Positions 1 through 5,035 of a DNA stretch of 5,035 nt are shown in pieces. How positions within the stretch are numbered: position 1 is the first letter of the stretch; each line of letters opens with the position of its first letter. Source of the stretch: SCUN01 sp046598935 (lineage in GTDB: Bacteria; Acidobacteriota; Vicinamibacteria; Vicinamibacterales; SCN-69-37); contig JBKJHW010000048.1 in the NCBI GenBank assembly GCA_046598935.1, forward strand, positions 1 to 5,035, given 5' to 3'. The notes beneath the pieces were generated by a model, which saw only the letters and a list, made by a program, of their open reading frames with translations, was not told the origin of the DNA and ran no database searches. Both the position numbers and the translations under genes were made by a program.

Positions 1-105
1 AATACCGTGATCGAAGAGCGCAGCGTCCGCGATCTCATTCCCAAACTGAAGCAGGCGTCGGCGCAGGGCATCGTTGAGTACCCGCTCAACAAGATCGTGC
101 TGTGA
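1..105 (+). CDS. hisG: ATP phosphoribosyltransferase, long form, C-terminal end (partial)
   Basis: The last 34 codons and TGA stop of a gene that begins upstream of the window. The reading frame from base 1 ends in a tail containing LIPKLKQ, QGIVEYPLNKIV and a terminal Leu. This matches the end of the C-terminal, ACT/PII-like regulatory domain of long-form HisG, in which an 'LIPxLKxxGAxGIxxxPLxKI' pattern is typical. HisG catalyses the first and feedback-regulated step: ATP plus PRPP gives phosphoribosyl-ATP, and the long form binds histidine through this domain. Its presence implies a self-sufficient hexameric HisG rather than the short HisG plus HisZ type. The stop TGA (103-105) shares its A with the hisD ATG. 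The call rests on only 34 residues plus the operon context. Confidence 0.88.
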   Translation, partial: NTVIEERSVRDLIPKLKQASAQGIVEYPLNKIVL

Positions 106-1358
106 TGGCCAGCTCGAAAGTGGCAGCCACCGCCGCACGCATCGTCAATGACGTCCGCCGCCGCGGCGACGCCGCCGTCGACGACTGGCGCGTCACGCTT
201 GGAGACGCCGAAGGGCCGATCGAGGTCAGCGCGCGCGATTTGGAACGCGGGTGGGACGCGACGCCGAAGGACGTGCGGCGCGCGCTCCGACTGGTGGCCA
301 GGCACATCCGGATCGTGGCTGCGAAACAGCGTCCGCGGCCGTTCGTCGTCTCTCCCATCCCCGGCGTTCGTATCGAACAGCGCGTCGTCCCGTTCGCTCG
401 CGTCGGATGCTACGTGCCCGGCGGGCGTTTCCCGTTGCCGTCTTCGCTGCTCATGACGGCGGTGACGGCGAGGTCGGCAGGCGTGTCCGAGGTGATTGCG
501 GCGTGCCCGCGTCCGGCTGATGTGGTCTTCGCGGCGGCGTTGGAAGCGGGCGTGGACCGCATGTTTCGCGTCGGCGGCGCGCAGGCCATCGCCGCGATGG
601 CGTACGGAACGAAGGCGATTCCGGCCGTCGACAAGATTGCCGGGCCGGGGAACGCGTGGGTGACGGCGGCGAAGGCGCTTGTCAGCGCCGACTGCGCGAT
701 CGATATGCAAGCCGGGCCGAGCGAGATCGCGATCTACTCGAACTCCGGCGATCCCAAGTGGATCGCCTCGGACCTGCTCGCGCAGGCCGAGCACGATCCG
801 AAGGCGCGCGCGATATTCGTGACAAACAAGCAGTCGCTCGCCAAGGCTGTTGAGGCATACGCAGGCCCGCACTTCATCTCGGGCGGTTCGCGCGAGATCG
901 CGCCGACCACAGTCTCGTCCAGGATCCACAGGGCGATCGTCGTCGTCAGGTCGCGCCAGGCCGCGCTCGACTTCATGAACGCGCTCGCGCCTGAACACGC
1001 CGTGTGCGACAGTGCCGCAGATGCCCGCGCGCTGACCACCGCGGGCACGGTGTTCGTGGGCCGCTGGAGCGCGCAGGCCTCCGGCGACTACGCGACTGGA
1101 TCGAATCATGTTCTGCCGACCGGCGGCGCGGCCAGGTGGCGCGGCGGTCTGTCTGCCGCGGATTTTGTGCGCGTCTTCACCGTGCAAACACTGTCGCGGC
1201 GCGGCATCGCGGCGATCGCTCCGGCGGCGATGACGCTGGCGAGCGCCGAAGGCCTGAGCGCGCACGAAGCGTCGATTGCGCTGAGAGTCCACAACCGTAG
1301 AGACCGTAAAGCTCGTGAAGCTTCACGGCCGCCACGTTCTCCACGGTTGACCTCATGA
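105..1358 (+). CDS. hisD: Histidinol dehydrogenase
   Basis: A 417-residue zinc enzyme catalysing the last two steps, L-histidinol to L-histidine with two NAD+. Family landmarks appear in order: rGDaAv near residue 21, GCYVPGGRFPLPS (101-113), VGGAQAIAAMAYGT (157-169), VDKIAGPGN (175-183), AGPSEI (203-208), QAEHDP with presumed zinc ligands Gln227 and His230, APEHA with catalytic pair Glu297/His298, SGDYATGSNHVLPT with zinc ligand Asp328, and LSAHEAS with zinc ligand His387. ATG 105 is preferred because it abuts the hisG stop (TGATG); a GTG at 102 would add one residue and give a GTGA overlap. Neither start has a clear ribosome-binding site. The N-terminus lacks roughly 25 residues relative to E. 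coli HisD. The last ~20 residues (from about 397) form an Arg-rich tail encoded by a palindromic repeat and are not family sequence. The stop overlaps the hisC start by 4 bases. Confidence 0.97.
   Translation: MASSKVAATAARIVNDVRRRGDAAVDDWRVTLGDAEGPIEVSARDLERGWDATPKDVRRALRLVARHIRIVAAKQRPRPFVVSPIPGVRIEQRVVPFARVGCYVPGGRFPLPSSLLMTAVTARSAGVSEVIAACPRPADVVFAAALEAGVDRMFRVGGAQAIAAMAYGTKAIPAVDKIAGPGNAWVTAAKALVSADCAIDMQAGPSEIAIYSNSGDPKWIASDLLAQAEHDPKARAIFVTNKQSLAKAVEAYAGPHFISGGSREIAPTTVSSRIHRAIVVVRSRQAALDFMNALAPEHAVCDSAADARALTTAGTVFVGRWSAQASGDYATGSNHVLPTGGAARWRGGLSAADFVRVFTVQTLSRRGIAAIAPAAMTLASAEGLSAHEASIALRVHNRRDRKAREASRPPRSPRLTS
1292..1349. repeat. 58-bp imperfect palindrome of 9-bp units forming the 3' end of hisD
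   Basis: The two halves around 1320/1321 are inverted repeats: 22 of 29 positions pair, with a perfect 14-bp core CGTGAAGCTTCACG (1314-1327) and perfect outer ends CAACCGT/ACGGTTG. Each arm consists of three 9-bp units on a shared NNCGTNNNG pattern: ACCGTAGAG (1294), ACCGTAAAG (1303) and CTCGTGAAG (1312), then their inverted counterparts starting at 1321, 1330 and 1339. Because 9 is a multiple of three, the encoded tail shows a three-residue rhythm with Arg in each triplet. The element begins just where HisD homology ends (ALRVHN) and stops 5 bp before the hisC ATG, covering the place where a hisC ribosome-binding site would normally sit. It is most likely a REP/MITE-like dispersed element; copy number cannot be judged from one window. 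Confidence 0.8.
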
Positions 1359-2362
1359 CTCTGCGATTGCACTACAACGAGAACACCGCCGGGTGTTCGC
1401 CGGAAGTCGTCCGCGCCCTCGCGAAGCTGACCATTCACGACATCGCGACGTATGAGGATGATCAGCGGGTAACCGGCGAGATCGCGCGATGGTTCGGCGT
1501 TTCGAACGAGTGCGTCCTCGCGGTCAACGGCCTCGACGAAGGCATCCTGCTCGCCGCGCAGCTCGCGTCGTACGAGTCCAGATCGCGATACAACGCCGTG
1601 GTCGTCGAGCCGGCATTCGAGATGTACGCAGACGTGGTCTCGACCACCGGGGGCGAAGTCGTGCGCGTGCCGCCGACCGCCGGTTTCGAATTCGACGCGG
1701 CTCGAGTCATCGCGATCGCGAATGGCGACACACGGCTCGTGTTTCTCTGCGACCCGAACAACCCAACGGGTATCGCCATTCGCCGGGCCGAGATCGAAGC
1801 GGTCGCCGATCGATTGCCACGGGCGTTGATCTTCGTCGACGAGGCCTACGCGGACTTCAGCGGCCGGACGCTCATCGGCCACGCGCTCGAAGCCCGGCCG
1901 AACATCGTCGTCGGCCGGACATTCGCGAAAGCGCACGGCCTGGCCGGATTGCGAATCGGCGGCCTCGTTGCGGCCGCGGCGACGATCGCCCGGCTGCGTC
2001 GCCTGGCCCTTCCCTATCGGGTCAATGTCGCGTCAGCGGTCGCCCTTCGCGCGGCGCTGGCCGATCGCGCGCACCTGGCGCAGACGATCGGGGATGCGAA
2101 GGCATCGCGCTCGCTCCTGGCCGCTGCGTGCGAGCGCAGCGGCATCAGGACCTGGCCGAGCGAAGCGAATTTCCTGCTGGTGAAGATCGGCGGCCGAGCT
2201 GCCGAGTTCGCGGCGTGGATCGAAAGCCGCGGCGTTCGGGTGCGCGATCGCTCGACGCTGCCTGGCTGCGAGGGGTGCGTGCGGATCACGACCGGGCCTG
2301 TGGCTCATACGGAAATGGCGATTGCCCTTTTGGAGGAATGGAATGCGACGCAGTCTCGTTGA
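1355..2362 (+). CDS. hisC: Histidinol-phosphate aminotransferase
   Basis: A 335-residue fold-type I PLP aminotransferase converting imidazole-acetol phosphate plus glutamate to L-histidinol phosphate. Landmarks: the N-terminal HYNENTAGCSP (6-16) corresponds to the substrate-binding 'NENP' segment; Tyr33 lies in YEDDQ; DPNNPTG (133-139) holds the PLP-ring Asn; VDEAYADF (161-168) holds the Asp/Tyr cofactor contacts; RTFAKAHGLAGLRIG (188-202) carries Schiff-base Lys192 and phosphate-binding Arg200; VRITTG (309-314) carries the substrate-carboxylate Arg310. The protein is slightly short (about 350-360 is usual) because it starts almost directly at the NEN motif. The residue before the PLP lysine is Ala where Ser is common in HisC. 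The start is fixed by the ATGA overlap with hisD. No ribosome-binding site is visible, so translation probably depends on reinitiation after hisD. The last 20 bases overlap hisB. Confidence 0.95.
   Translation: MTLRLHYNENTAGCSPEVVRALAKLTIHDIATYEDDQRVTGEIARWFGVSNECVLAVNGLDEGILLAAQLASYESRSRYNAVVVEPAFEMYADVVSTTGGEVVRVPPTAGFEFDAARVIAIANGDTRLVFLCDPNNPTGIAIRRAEIEAVADRLPRALIFVDEAYADFSGRTLIGHALEARPNIVVGRTFAKAHGLAGLRIGGLVAAAATIARLRRLALPYRVNVASAVALRAALADRAHLAQTIGDAKASRSLLAAACERSGIRTWPSEANFLLVKIGGRAAEFAAWIESRGVRVRDRSTLPGCEGCVRITTGPVAHTEMAIALLEEWNATQSR
2332..2336 (+). promoter_or_regulatory. Ribosome-binding site of hisB
   Basis: GGAGG lies 6 bases before ATG 2343, inside the end of hisC. It is the strongest Shine-Dalgarno match in the window. 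It decides the hisB start against the in-frame upstream TTG at 2322, which would precede it. Confidence 0.8.
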
Positions 2363-2930
2363 TCGGAAAACACGCGAGACACGCGTGCGATTGGCATTGA
2401 ATATAGACGGGCGCGGGCGAGGCGACATTCGCACCGGTATCCGATTTCTCGATCACATGCTCGAGCTTGTCGCGCGGCATGGCGCGTTCGATCTACATGT
2501 GCGGGCCACCGGCGACCTCGACGTCGATCAGCATCACCTGGTGGAGGACGCGGGCATCACGCTCGGCGAGGCCTTTCTCCGCGCGCTCGGCACCAAGCGC
2601 GGCATCAACCGCGCGGGGTATTTCCTGATGCCGATGGACGAGACACTGGCGGTTGCCGTCGTCGATTTTTCCGGGCGGCCGGCCGCTGTCGTCGATCTCC
2701 GCTTGAAAGTGAAACGCGTCGGCGATCTGCAGGCCGAGCTCGTTCAGGACTTCTTCGAAGGCTTCGCCGCCGCATCGCGCGCCAACGTGCATGTGAAGGT
2801 GATGTACGGGCGGTCCAGCCATCATCAGGTCGAAGCGGTCTTCAAAGCGTTCGCGCGAGCCCTGCGAGTGGCGACAGCGCGCGACCGCCGGATGGCGCGC
2901 ATGCTGCCGAGCACGAAGGGCCTGTTATGA
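2343..2930 (+). CDS. hisB: Imidazoleglycerol-phosphate dehydratase (monofunctional)
   Basis: A 195-residue enzyme dehydrating imidazole-glycerol phosphate to imidazole-acetol phosphate with bound Mn. The length is that of a stand-alone IGPD; the N-terminal HAD phosphatase domain of the bifunctional E. coli HisB is absent. Metal-ligand motifs are present: FLDHMLE with His38, HHLVED (64-69) and the second HHxxE, HHQVE (160-164). PMDETLA (97-103) and DFSGRP (108-113) are also family hallmarks. The second metal motif is preceded by GRSS where GxNx is more usual, a mild substitution. ATG 2343 follows GGAGG by 6 bases and gives the expected N-terminus (RKTRET around residues 8-13). The gene overlaps hisC by 20 bases and ends in an ATGA overlap with hisH. 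A separate histidinol-phosphate phosphatase must exist elsewhere in the genome. Confidence 0.96.
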   Translation: MRRSLVDRKTRETRVRLALNIDGRGRGDIRTGIRFLDHMLELVARHGAFDLHVRATGDLDVDQHHLVEDAGITLGEAFLRALGTKRGINRAGYFLMPMDETLAVAVVDFSGRPAAVVDLRLKVKRVGDLQAELVQDFFEGFAAASRANVHVKVMYGRSSHHQVEAVFKAFARALRVATARDRRMARMLPSTKGLL

Positions 2931-3547
2931 AGGTCGTCGTGACGGACTACGGCGCCGGCAACCTGGCGTCGGTGTGCAAGGCCCTGGCGTGTGTCGGCGC
3001 GTCGCCGGGTCTCGCGAACCGCGCGGCACAAATTGCCGGGGCGGGCGCGATCGTCGTGCCGGGAGTTGGGCACTTCGACGCGATGCGCGCGCTTGACGGG
3101 CCGTGGCGCGTCGCCATCGCCGGCGCGATCAGTCATGGCGTGCCCGTGTTGGGAATCTGCCTCGGCATGCAATGGCTGTTCGACGGCAGCCACGAGGCGC
3201 CGCTCGTTCCCGGGCTCGGAGCGATAGCCGGCATGAGCTCGGTGCTCGCCGGCAATGTGAAAGTCCCCCACGTCGGATGGAACTCGCTCGAGCGCACCGG
3301 CAGAACCTCGGTCCTTCTTACCGGTATCGACGATGGCGCCGCGGTGTATTTCACACACTCGTACGCAGCGCCCGTCACCGGCGCCGCGGTTGCGACGACC
3401 ACGCACGGCCGGGAGTTTGCGAGCACGGTCGAGGAGGACCGTGTCTTCGGGGTGCAGTGGCATCCAGAAAAATCCGGCGCCGTGGGATTGGCGGTGCTGT
3501 CGAACTTCGTCGCGTTCGCGCGGGAGGCCGCGGAGACATCATGCTGA
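2927..3547 (+). CDS. hisH: Imidazole glycerol phosphate synthase, glutaminase subunit
   Basis: A 206-residue class I (triad) glutamine amidotransferase that hydrolyses glutamine and channels ammonia to HisF. The N-terminus VTDYGAGNLASV (5-16) and the oxyanion-strand motif PGVGHFDAM (45-53) are typical of HisH. The nucleophile elbow GICLGMQ places Cys78, and QWHPEKS supplies His179 and Glu181 to complete the triad. HVGWN (115-119) and THSY (143-146) are further family segments. The length matches the family (about 200). The start ATG overlaps the hisB stop (ATGA), with a modest GAAGGG 6 bases upstream. The last 7 bases overlap hisF, its obligate partner. Nothing is missing from the active site. 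Confidence 0.97.
   Translation: MKVVVTDYGAGNLASVCKALACVGASPGLANRAAQIAGAGAIVVPGVGHFDAMRALDGPWRVAIAGAISHGVPVLGICLGMQWLFDGSHEAPLVPGLGAIAGMSSVLAGNVKVPHVGWNSLERTGRTSVLLTGIDDGAAVYFTHSYAAPVTGAAVATTTHGREFASTVEEDRVFGVQWHPEKSGAVGLAVLSNFVAFAREAAETSC
3532..3535 (+). promoter_or_regulatory. Ribosome-binding site of hisF
   Basis: GGAG lies 5 bases before ATG 3541, within the end of hisH. A second purine stretch, GGGAGG, lies a few bases further upstream (3522-3527). It supports the start at 3541, which gives the canonical MLTKRIIACLDV N-terminus instead of a much longer frame open upstream. Confidence 0.65.
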
Positions 3548-4386
3548 CCAAACGGATCATCGCGTGCCTGGATGTGCGCGACGGCGCGGTCGTCAAAGGC
3601 GTGCGCTTTGAGCATCTCGCGTCCGCCGGAGACCCCGTCGCGCTCGCGGCGCGCTATAACGACGAGGGCATCGACGAAGTGCTGCTGCTTGACGTCACGG
3701 CGACGCTCGAGAACCGCGGCGCCCTGCTCGACACCGTCGCGCGCACGGCCGCGGCGCTCTTCATCCCGCTCGGCGTCGGCGGCGGCGTCCGCTCGCTCGC
3801 GGACGCCGAGGCCCTCTTCGAAGCCGGCGCCGACAAAGTCAGCATCAACAGCGCCGCCCTCGCCCGCCCGGCCCTGATCACCGAAATCGCCTCCCGCTAT
3901 GGCAGCCAGGCGGTCATCGTCGCCATTGACGCAAAGGGGGACGTACCCCTTTTCCACAGAAAAGGGCCAAAAGGGGTCGTACCCCTTTCGGCCCGAAACT
4001 GTGGAAGAGGGGTACGTCCCCTTTTGACTTTTCAGGTCTTCGCGAGATCGGGCACTGAGCAGACTGGCCGCGACGCGGTTGAGTGGGCGCGCGAAGCCGC
4101 GGATCGAGGCGCGGGTGAGATCCTGCTCACATCGATCGACCGTGACGGCACACGCGATGGGTTTGATTGCGAGCTCACTGCCACGGCGGCAACCGCCGTT
4201 TCCATTCCGGTTATCGCCTCTGGCGGCGCCGGGAATGCCGGTCACTTCGCCGACGTTTTCACGCTCGGGTGCGCCGACGCCGCGCTCGCCGCTTCGATAT
4301 TTCATTTTGGAGAAGTGCCAGTCGCGGCACTGAAGCGCGATCTGGCCCAACGGGGTCTTCCGATTCGAGAGGTGCCTCAATGTTGA
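3541..4386 (+). CDS. hisF: Imidazole glycerol phosphate synthase, cyclase subunit, with ~26-residue loop insertion
   Basis: A 281-residue (beta/alpha)8-barrel cyclase turning PRFAR plus HisH-derived ammonia into IGP and AICAR. Both catalytic aspartates are at canonical positions: Asp11 in ACLDV and Asp130 in AIDAK. The ammonia-gate residues known from Thermotoga HisF match Arg5, Glu46, Lys99 and Glu193. Phosphate-site motifs GVGGGVRS (78-85), SIDRDGT (198-204), ASGGAG (226-231) and the C-terminal ADAALAASIFHF are intact. Numbering agrees with Thermotoga up to 132 and is shifted by +26 afterwards. The extra residues (about 133-164) show a 12-residue repeat (GDVPL 133, GVVPL 145, GVRPL 157) and are encoded by a 95-bp palindrome. 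The insert is in the loop after strand beta5, beside the catalytic Asp. Conservation on both sides argues that the gene is functional and not a pseudogene. It overlaps hisH and hisA by 7 bases each. Confidence 0.96.
   Translation: MLTKRIIACLDVRDGAVVKGVRFEHLASAGDPVALAARYNDEGIDEVLLLDVTATLENRGALLDTVARTAAALFIPLGVGGGVRSLADAEALFEAGADKVSINSAALARPALITEIASRYGSQAVIVAIDAKGDVPLFHRKGPKGVVPLSARNCGRGVRPLLTFQVFARSGTEQTGRDAVEWAREAADRGAGEILLTSIDRDGTRDGFDCELTATAATAVSIPVIASGGAGNAGHFADVFTLGCADAALAASIFHFGEVPVAALKRDLAQRGLPIREVPQC
3932..4026. repeat. 95-bp palindromic element inside hisF, three GGGG-N5-CCCC units
   Basis: The sequence is symmetric around base 3979 without bulges. Outer arms 3932-3959 and 3999-4026 are inverted repeats matching at 26 of 28 positions, and the inner arms 3964-3977/3981-3994 match at 13 of 14. 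Within it lie GGGGACGTACCCC (3937), GGGGTCGTACCCC (3973) and GGGGTACGTCCCC (4009), exactly 36 bp apart and each flanked by A-rich and T-rich runs. Each unit is itself a small hairpin. It has no stop codon in the hisF frame and is translated into a 12-residue periodic insert. The structure suggests a REP/BIME- or MITE-like mobile palindrome, possibly mobilised by a REP-associated (Y1-type) transposase, though none is encoded here. No clear target-site duplication is visible. Confidence 0.85.
4367..4372 (+). promoter_or_regulatory. Ribosome-binding site of hisA
   Basis: GAGAGG lies 7 bases before ATG 4380, inside the end of hisF. It supports the hisA start, which overlaps the hisF stop as ATGTTGA. 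Confidence 0.6.
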
Positions 4387-5035
4387 TTCCGTCCATCGAT
4401 CTTCAAGGCGGCCAGGTCGTGCAGCTGCAACAAGGCGAGCGCCTGGTTGTGGCCAGCGATGACCTCGACGGCTGGCTCGCGCGGTTTTCGCGATTCCCAA
4501 TCGTCCAGGTCATCGACCTCGACGCCGCAAAGAGACGTGGATCCAACCGGGATCTCGTGCGCCGGATCTCCGCGACGCGCGCCTGCCAGGTCGGCGGCGG
4601 CATCCGCACGCCGGCCGACGCCGCCGCGATACTCGGCGACGGCGCGACGTCGGTGATCGTCGGCAGCGCGTTGTTCTGCAATGAAGGCGTCAGGACCGAC
4701 GTCGCCGAATCATTCGCGCGCGAGATCGGCCGGGAACGGCTGATCGCCGCCGTCGATGCGCGCAATTCGCAAATCGCTGTCCACGGATGGCAAACGATGA
4801 CGTCGATCAGCGTGACGGCCGCAATGGCCGCTCTCGAAGACCACGTGGGCGGGTTTCTCGCCACGCTCATCGACGGCGAAGGCATGCTCGGTGGAATCGA
4901 TATGGATGTCGTGCAGTCACTGCGCCTCCGAACAGCCAGACGCCTGATCGCTGCCGGCGGCATCCGGTCGCACGAGGAAGTCGCCGCTCTCGATGCAATC
5001 GGCGTCGATGCCGTCGTTGGCATGGCCATCTACAC
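4380..5035 (+). CDS. hisA: ProFAR isomerase (HisA), divergent, 3' end cut off
   Basis: 218 complete codons are present and the frame is still open at the window edge; about 20-30 more residues would complete a typical (beta/alpha)8 HisA. It isomerises ProFAR to PRFAR, the substrate of HisF just upstream. Supporting features: catalytic Asp7 in IPSIDL, phosphate motif QVGGGIRT (70-77), VIVGSAL (92-98), second catalytic Asp126 in AAVDAR, the conserved HGW (135-137), and AAGGIRS (191-197) with VVGMAIY at the end. It departs from the common family pattern: VQLQQGE instead of VRLxQGD, a shortened region after it, and TLIDGEGMLGG (163-173) where TDIxRDGTLxG is usual. Such changes near the substrate loops suggest a separate HisA subfamily. 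A TrpF-like or dual role cannot be excluded, but the his context makes HisA by far the best call. Confidence 0.92.
   Translation, partial: MLIPSIDLQGGQVVQLQQGERLVVASDDLDGWLARFSRFPIVQVIDLDAAKRRGSNRDLVRRISATRACQVGGGIRTPADAAAILGDGATSVIVGSALFCNEGVRTDVAESFAREIGRERLIAAVDARNSQIAVHGWQTMTSISVTAAMAALEDHVGGFLATLIDGEGMLGGIDMDVVQSLRLRTARRLIAAGGIRSHEEVAALDAIGVDAVVGMAIY

Larger units (their letters stand above)
1..5035 (+). other. Histidine biosynthesis operon segment, hisG-D-C-B-H-F-A
   Basis: Seven consecutive same-strand genes of one pathway overlap end to end: hisG/hisD by 1 base (TGATG), hisD/hisC and hisB/hisH by 4 (ATGA), hisC/hisB by 20, hisH/hisF by 7 (ATGCTGA) and hisF/hisA by 7 (ATGTTGA). No gap separates any two genes, so no internal promoter or terminator is expected between them; the operon promoter and any attenuator would lie upstream of the window. 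The overlaps point to a single transcript with translational coupling, which suits stoichiometric production of HisH and HisF. Missing from the window are hisI/hisE and a histidinol-phosphate phosphatase. Seen directly: order, strand and overlaps. Inferred: one transcript. Confidence 0.95.

Noticed and set aside
1106..1936. A 276-codon minus-strand frame across hisD and hisC
   Set aside because: It is antisense to conserved enzyme sequence, has no domain signal and crosses the hisD-hisC junction including the palindrome.
2322..2342. TTG start for hisB seven codons upstream
   Set aside because: It lies upstream of the GGAGG site, which is correctly spaced for ATG 2343. The family N-terminus begins at that ATG.
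2343..2930. Bifunctional HisB with histidinol-phosphate phosphatase
   Set aside because: The protein has 195 residues, all accounted for by the dehydratase domain, with no HAD-type DxDxT motif.
3103..3540. A possible N-terminal extension of HisF (frame open upstream of ATG 3541)
   Set aside because: The extension is out-of-frame hisH sequence with low-complexity Arg/Ala content. ATG 3541 has a ribosome-binding site and gives the canonical HisF N-terminus with Asp11 correctly numbered.
3937..4021. CRISPR-like array (three repeats at 36-bp spacing)
   Set aside because: The repeats are 13-bp hairpins in mixed orientation within one palindrome. The spacers are inverted copies of each other and the whole lies in a coding frame.
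3932..4026. hisF as a pseudogene disrupted by an insertion
   Set aside because: The frame is intact throughout, all catalytic and gate residues are conserved on both sides, and downstream coupling to hisA is preserved.
3133..4500. A 455-codon open frame on the minus strand across hisH, hisF and hisA
   Set aside because: It is antisense to three well-conserved genes, shows no recognisable domain, and reads the hisF palindrome as well. Long antisense frames are expected in GC-rich coding sequence.

Overview
The window is a GC-rich stretch of bacterial chromosome lying inside a histidine biosynthesis operon. All genes are on the + strand: end of hisG (1-105), hisD (105-1358), hisC (1355-2362), hisB (2343-2930), hisH (2927-3547), hisF (3541-4386) and the first ~218 codons of hisA (4380-5035, cut by the window edge). 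Every gene overlaps the next (1, 4, 20, 4, 7 and 7 bases), so there is no intergenic space, no internal promoter and no room for a classical terminator. This is one translationally coupled polycistron whose promoter and first gene start lie upstream and whose remaining genes (probably hisI/hisE) lie downstream.

The genes cover most of the pathway. HisG (long form, C-terminal regulatory domain visible) makes phosphoribosyl-ATP. HisA isomerises ProFAR to PRFAR. HisH and HisF form the glutamine amidotransferase/cyclase that makes imidazole-glycerol phosphate (IGP) and AICAR. HisB (IGP dehydratase only, no fused phosphatase) makes imidazole-acetol phosphate. HisC transaminates it and HisD oxidises histidinol to histidine. 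The histidinol-phosphate phosphatase and HisI/HisE activities are not encoded in this window. The order H-F-A differs from the textbook H-A-F of enterobacteria.

The pathway genes are ordinary, but two unrelated palindromic DNA elements sit inside coding sequence. A 58-bp imperfect palindrome (1292-1349), built of six 9-bp units, encodes the Arg-rich last ~19 codons of hisD and runs to within 5 bp of the hisC start. A 95-bp palindrome (3932-4026), containing three GGGG-N5-CCCC units exactly 36 bp apart, lies in hisF just after catalytic Asp130. It is read in frame as a stop-free, ~30-residue insert with a 12-residue repeat, while all HisF hallmark residues on both sides are intact. These look like REP/MITE-type elements domesticated into proteins and are the most interesting content here.

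The organism cannot be named from the sequence. High GC, a compact his operon, an atypical HisA and abundant palindromic repeats would fit an environmental lineage such as Acidobacteriota, but that is inference only.
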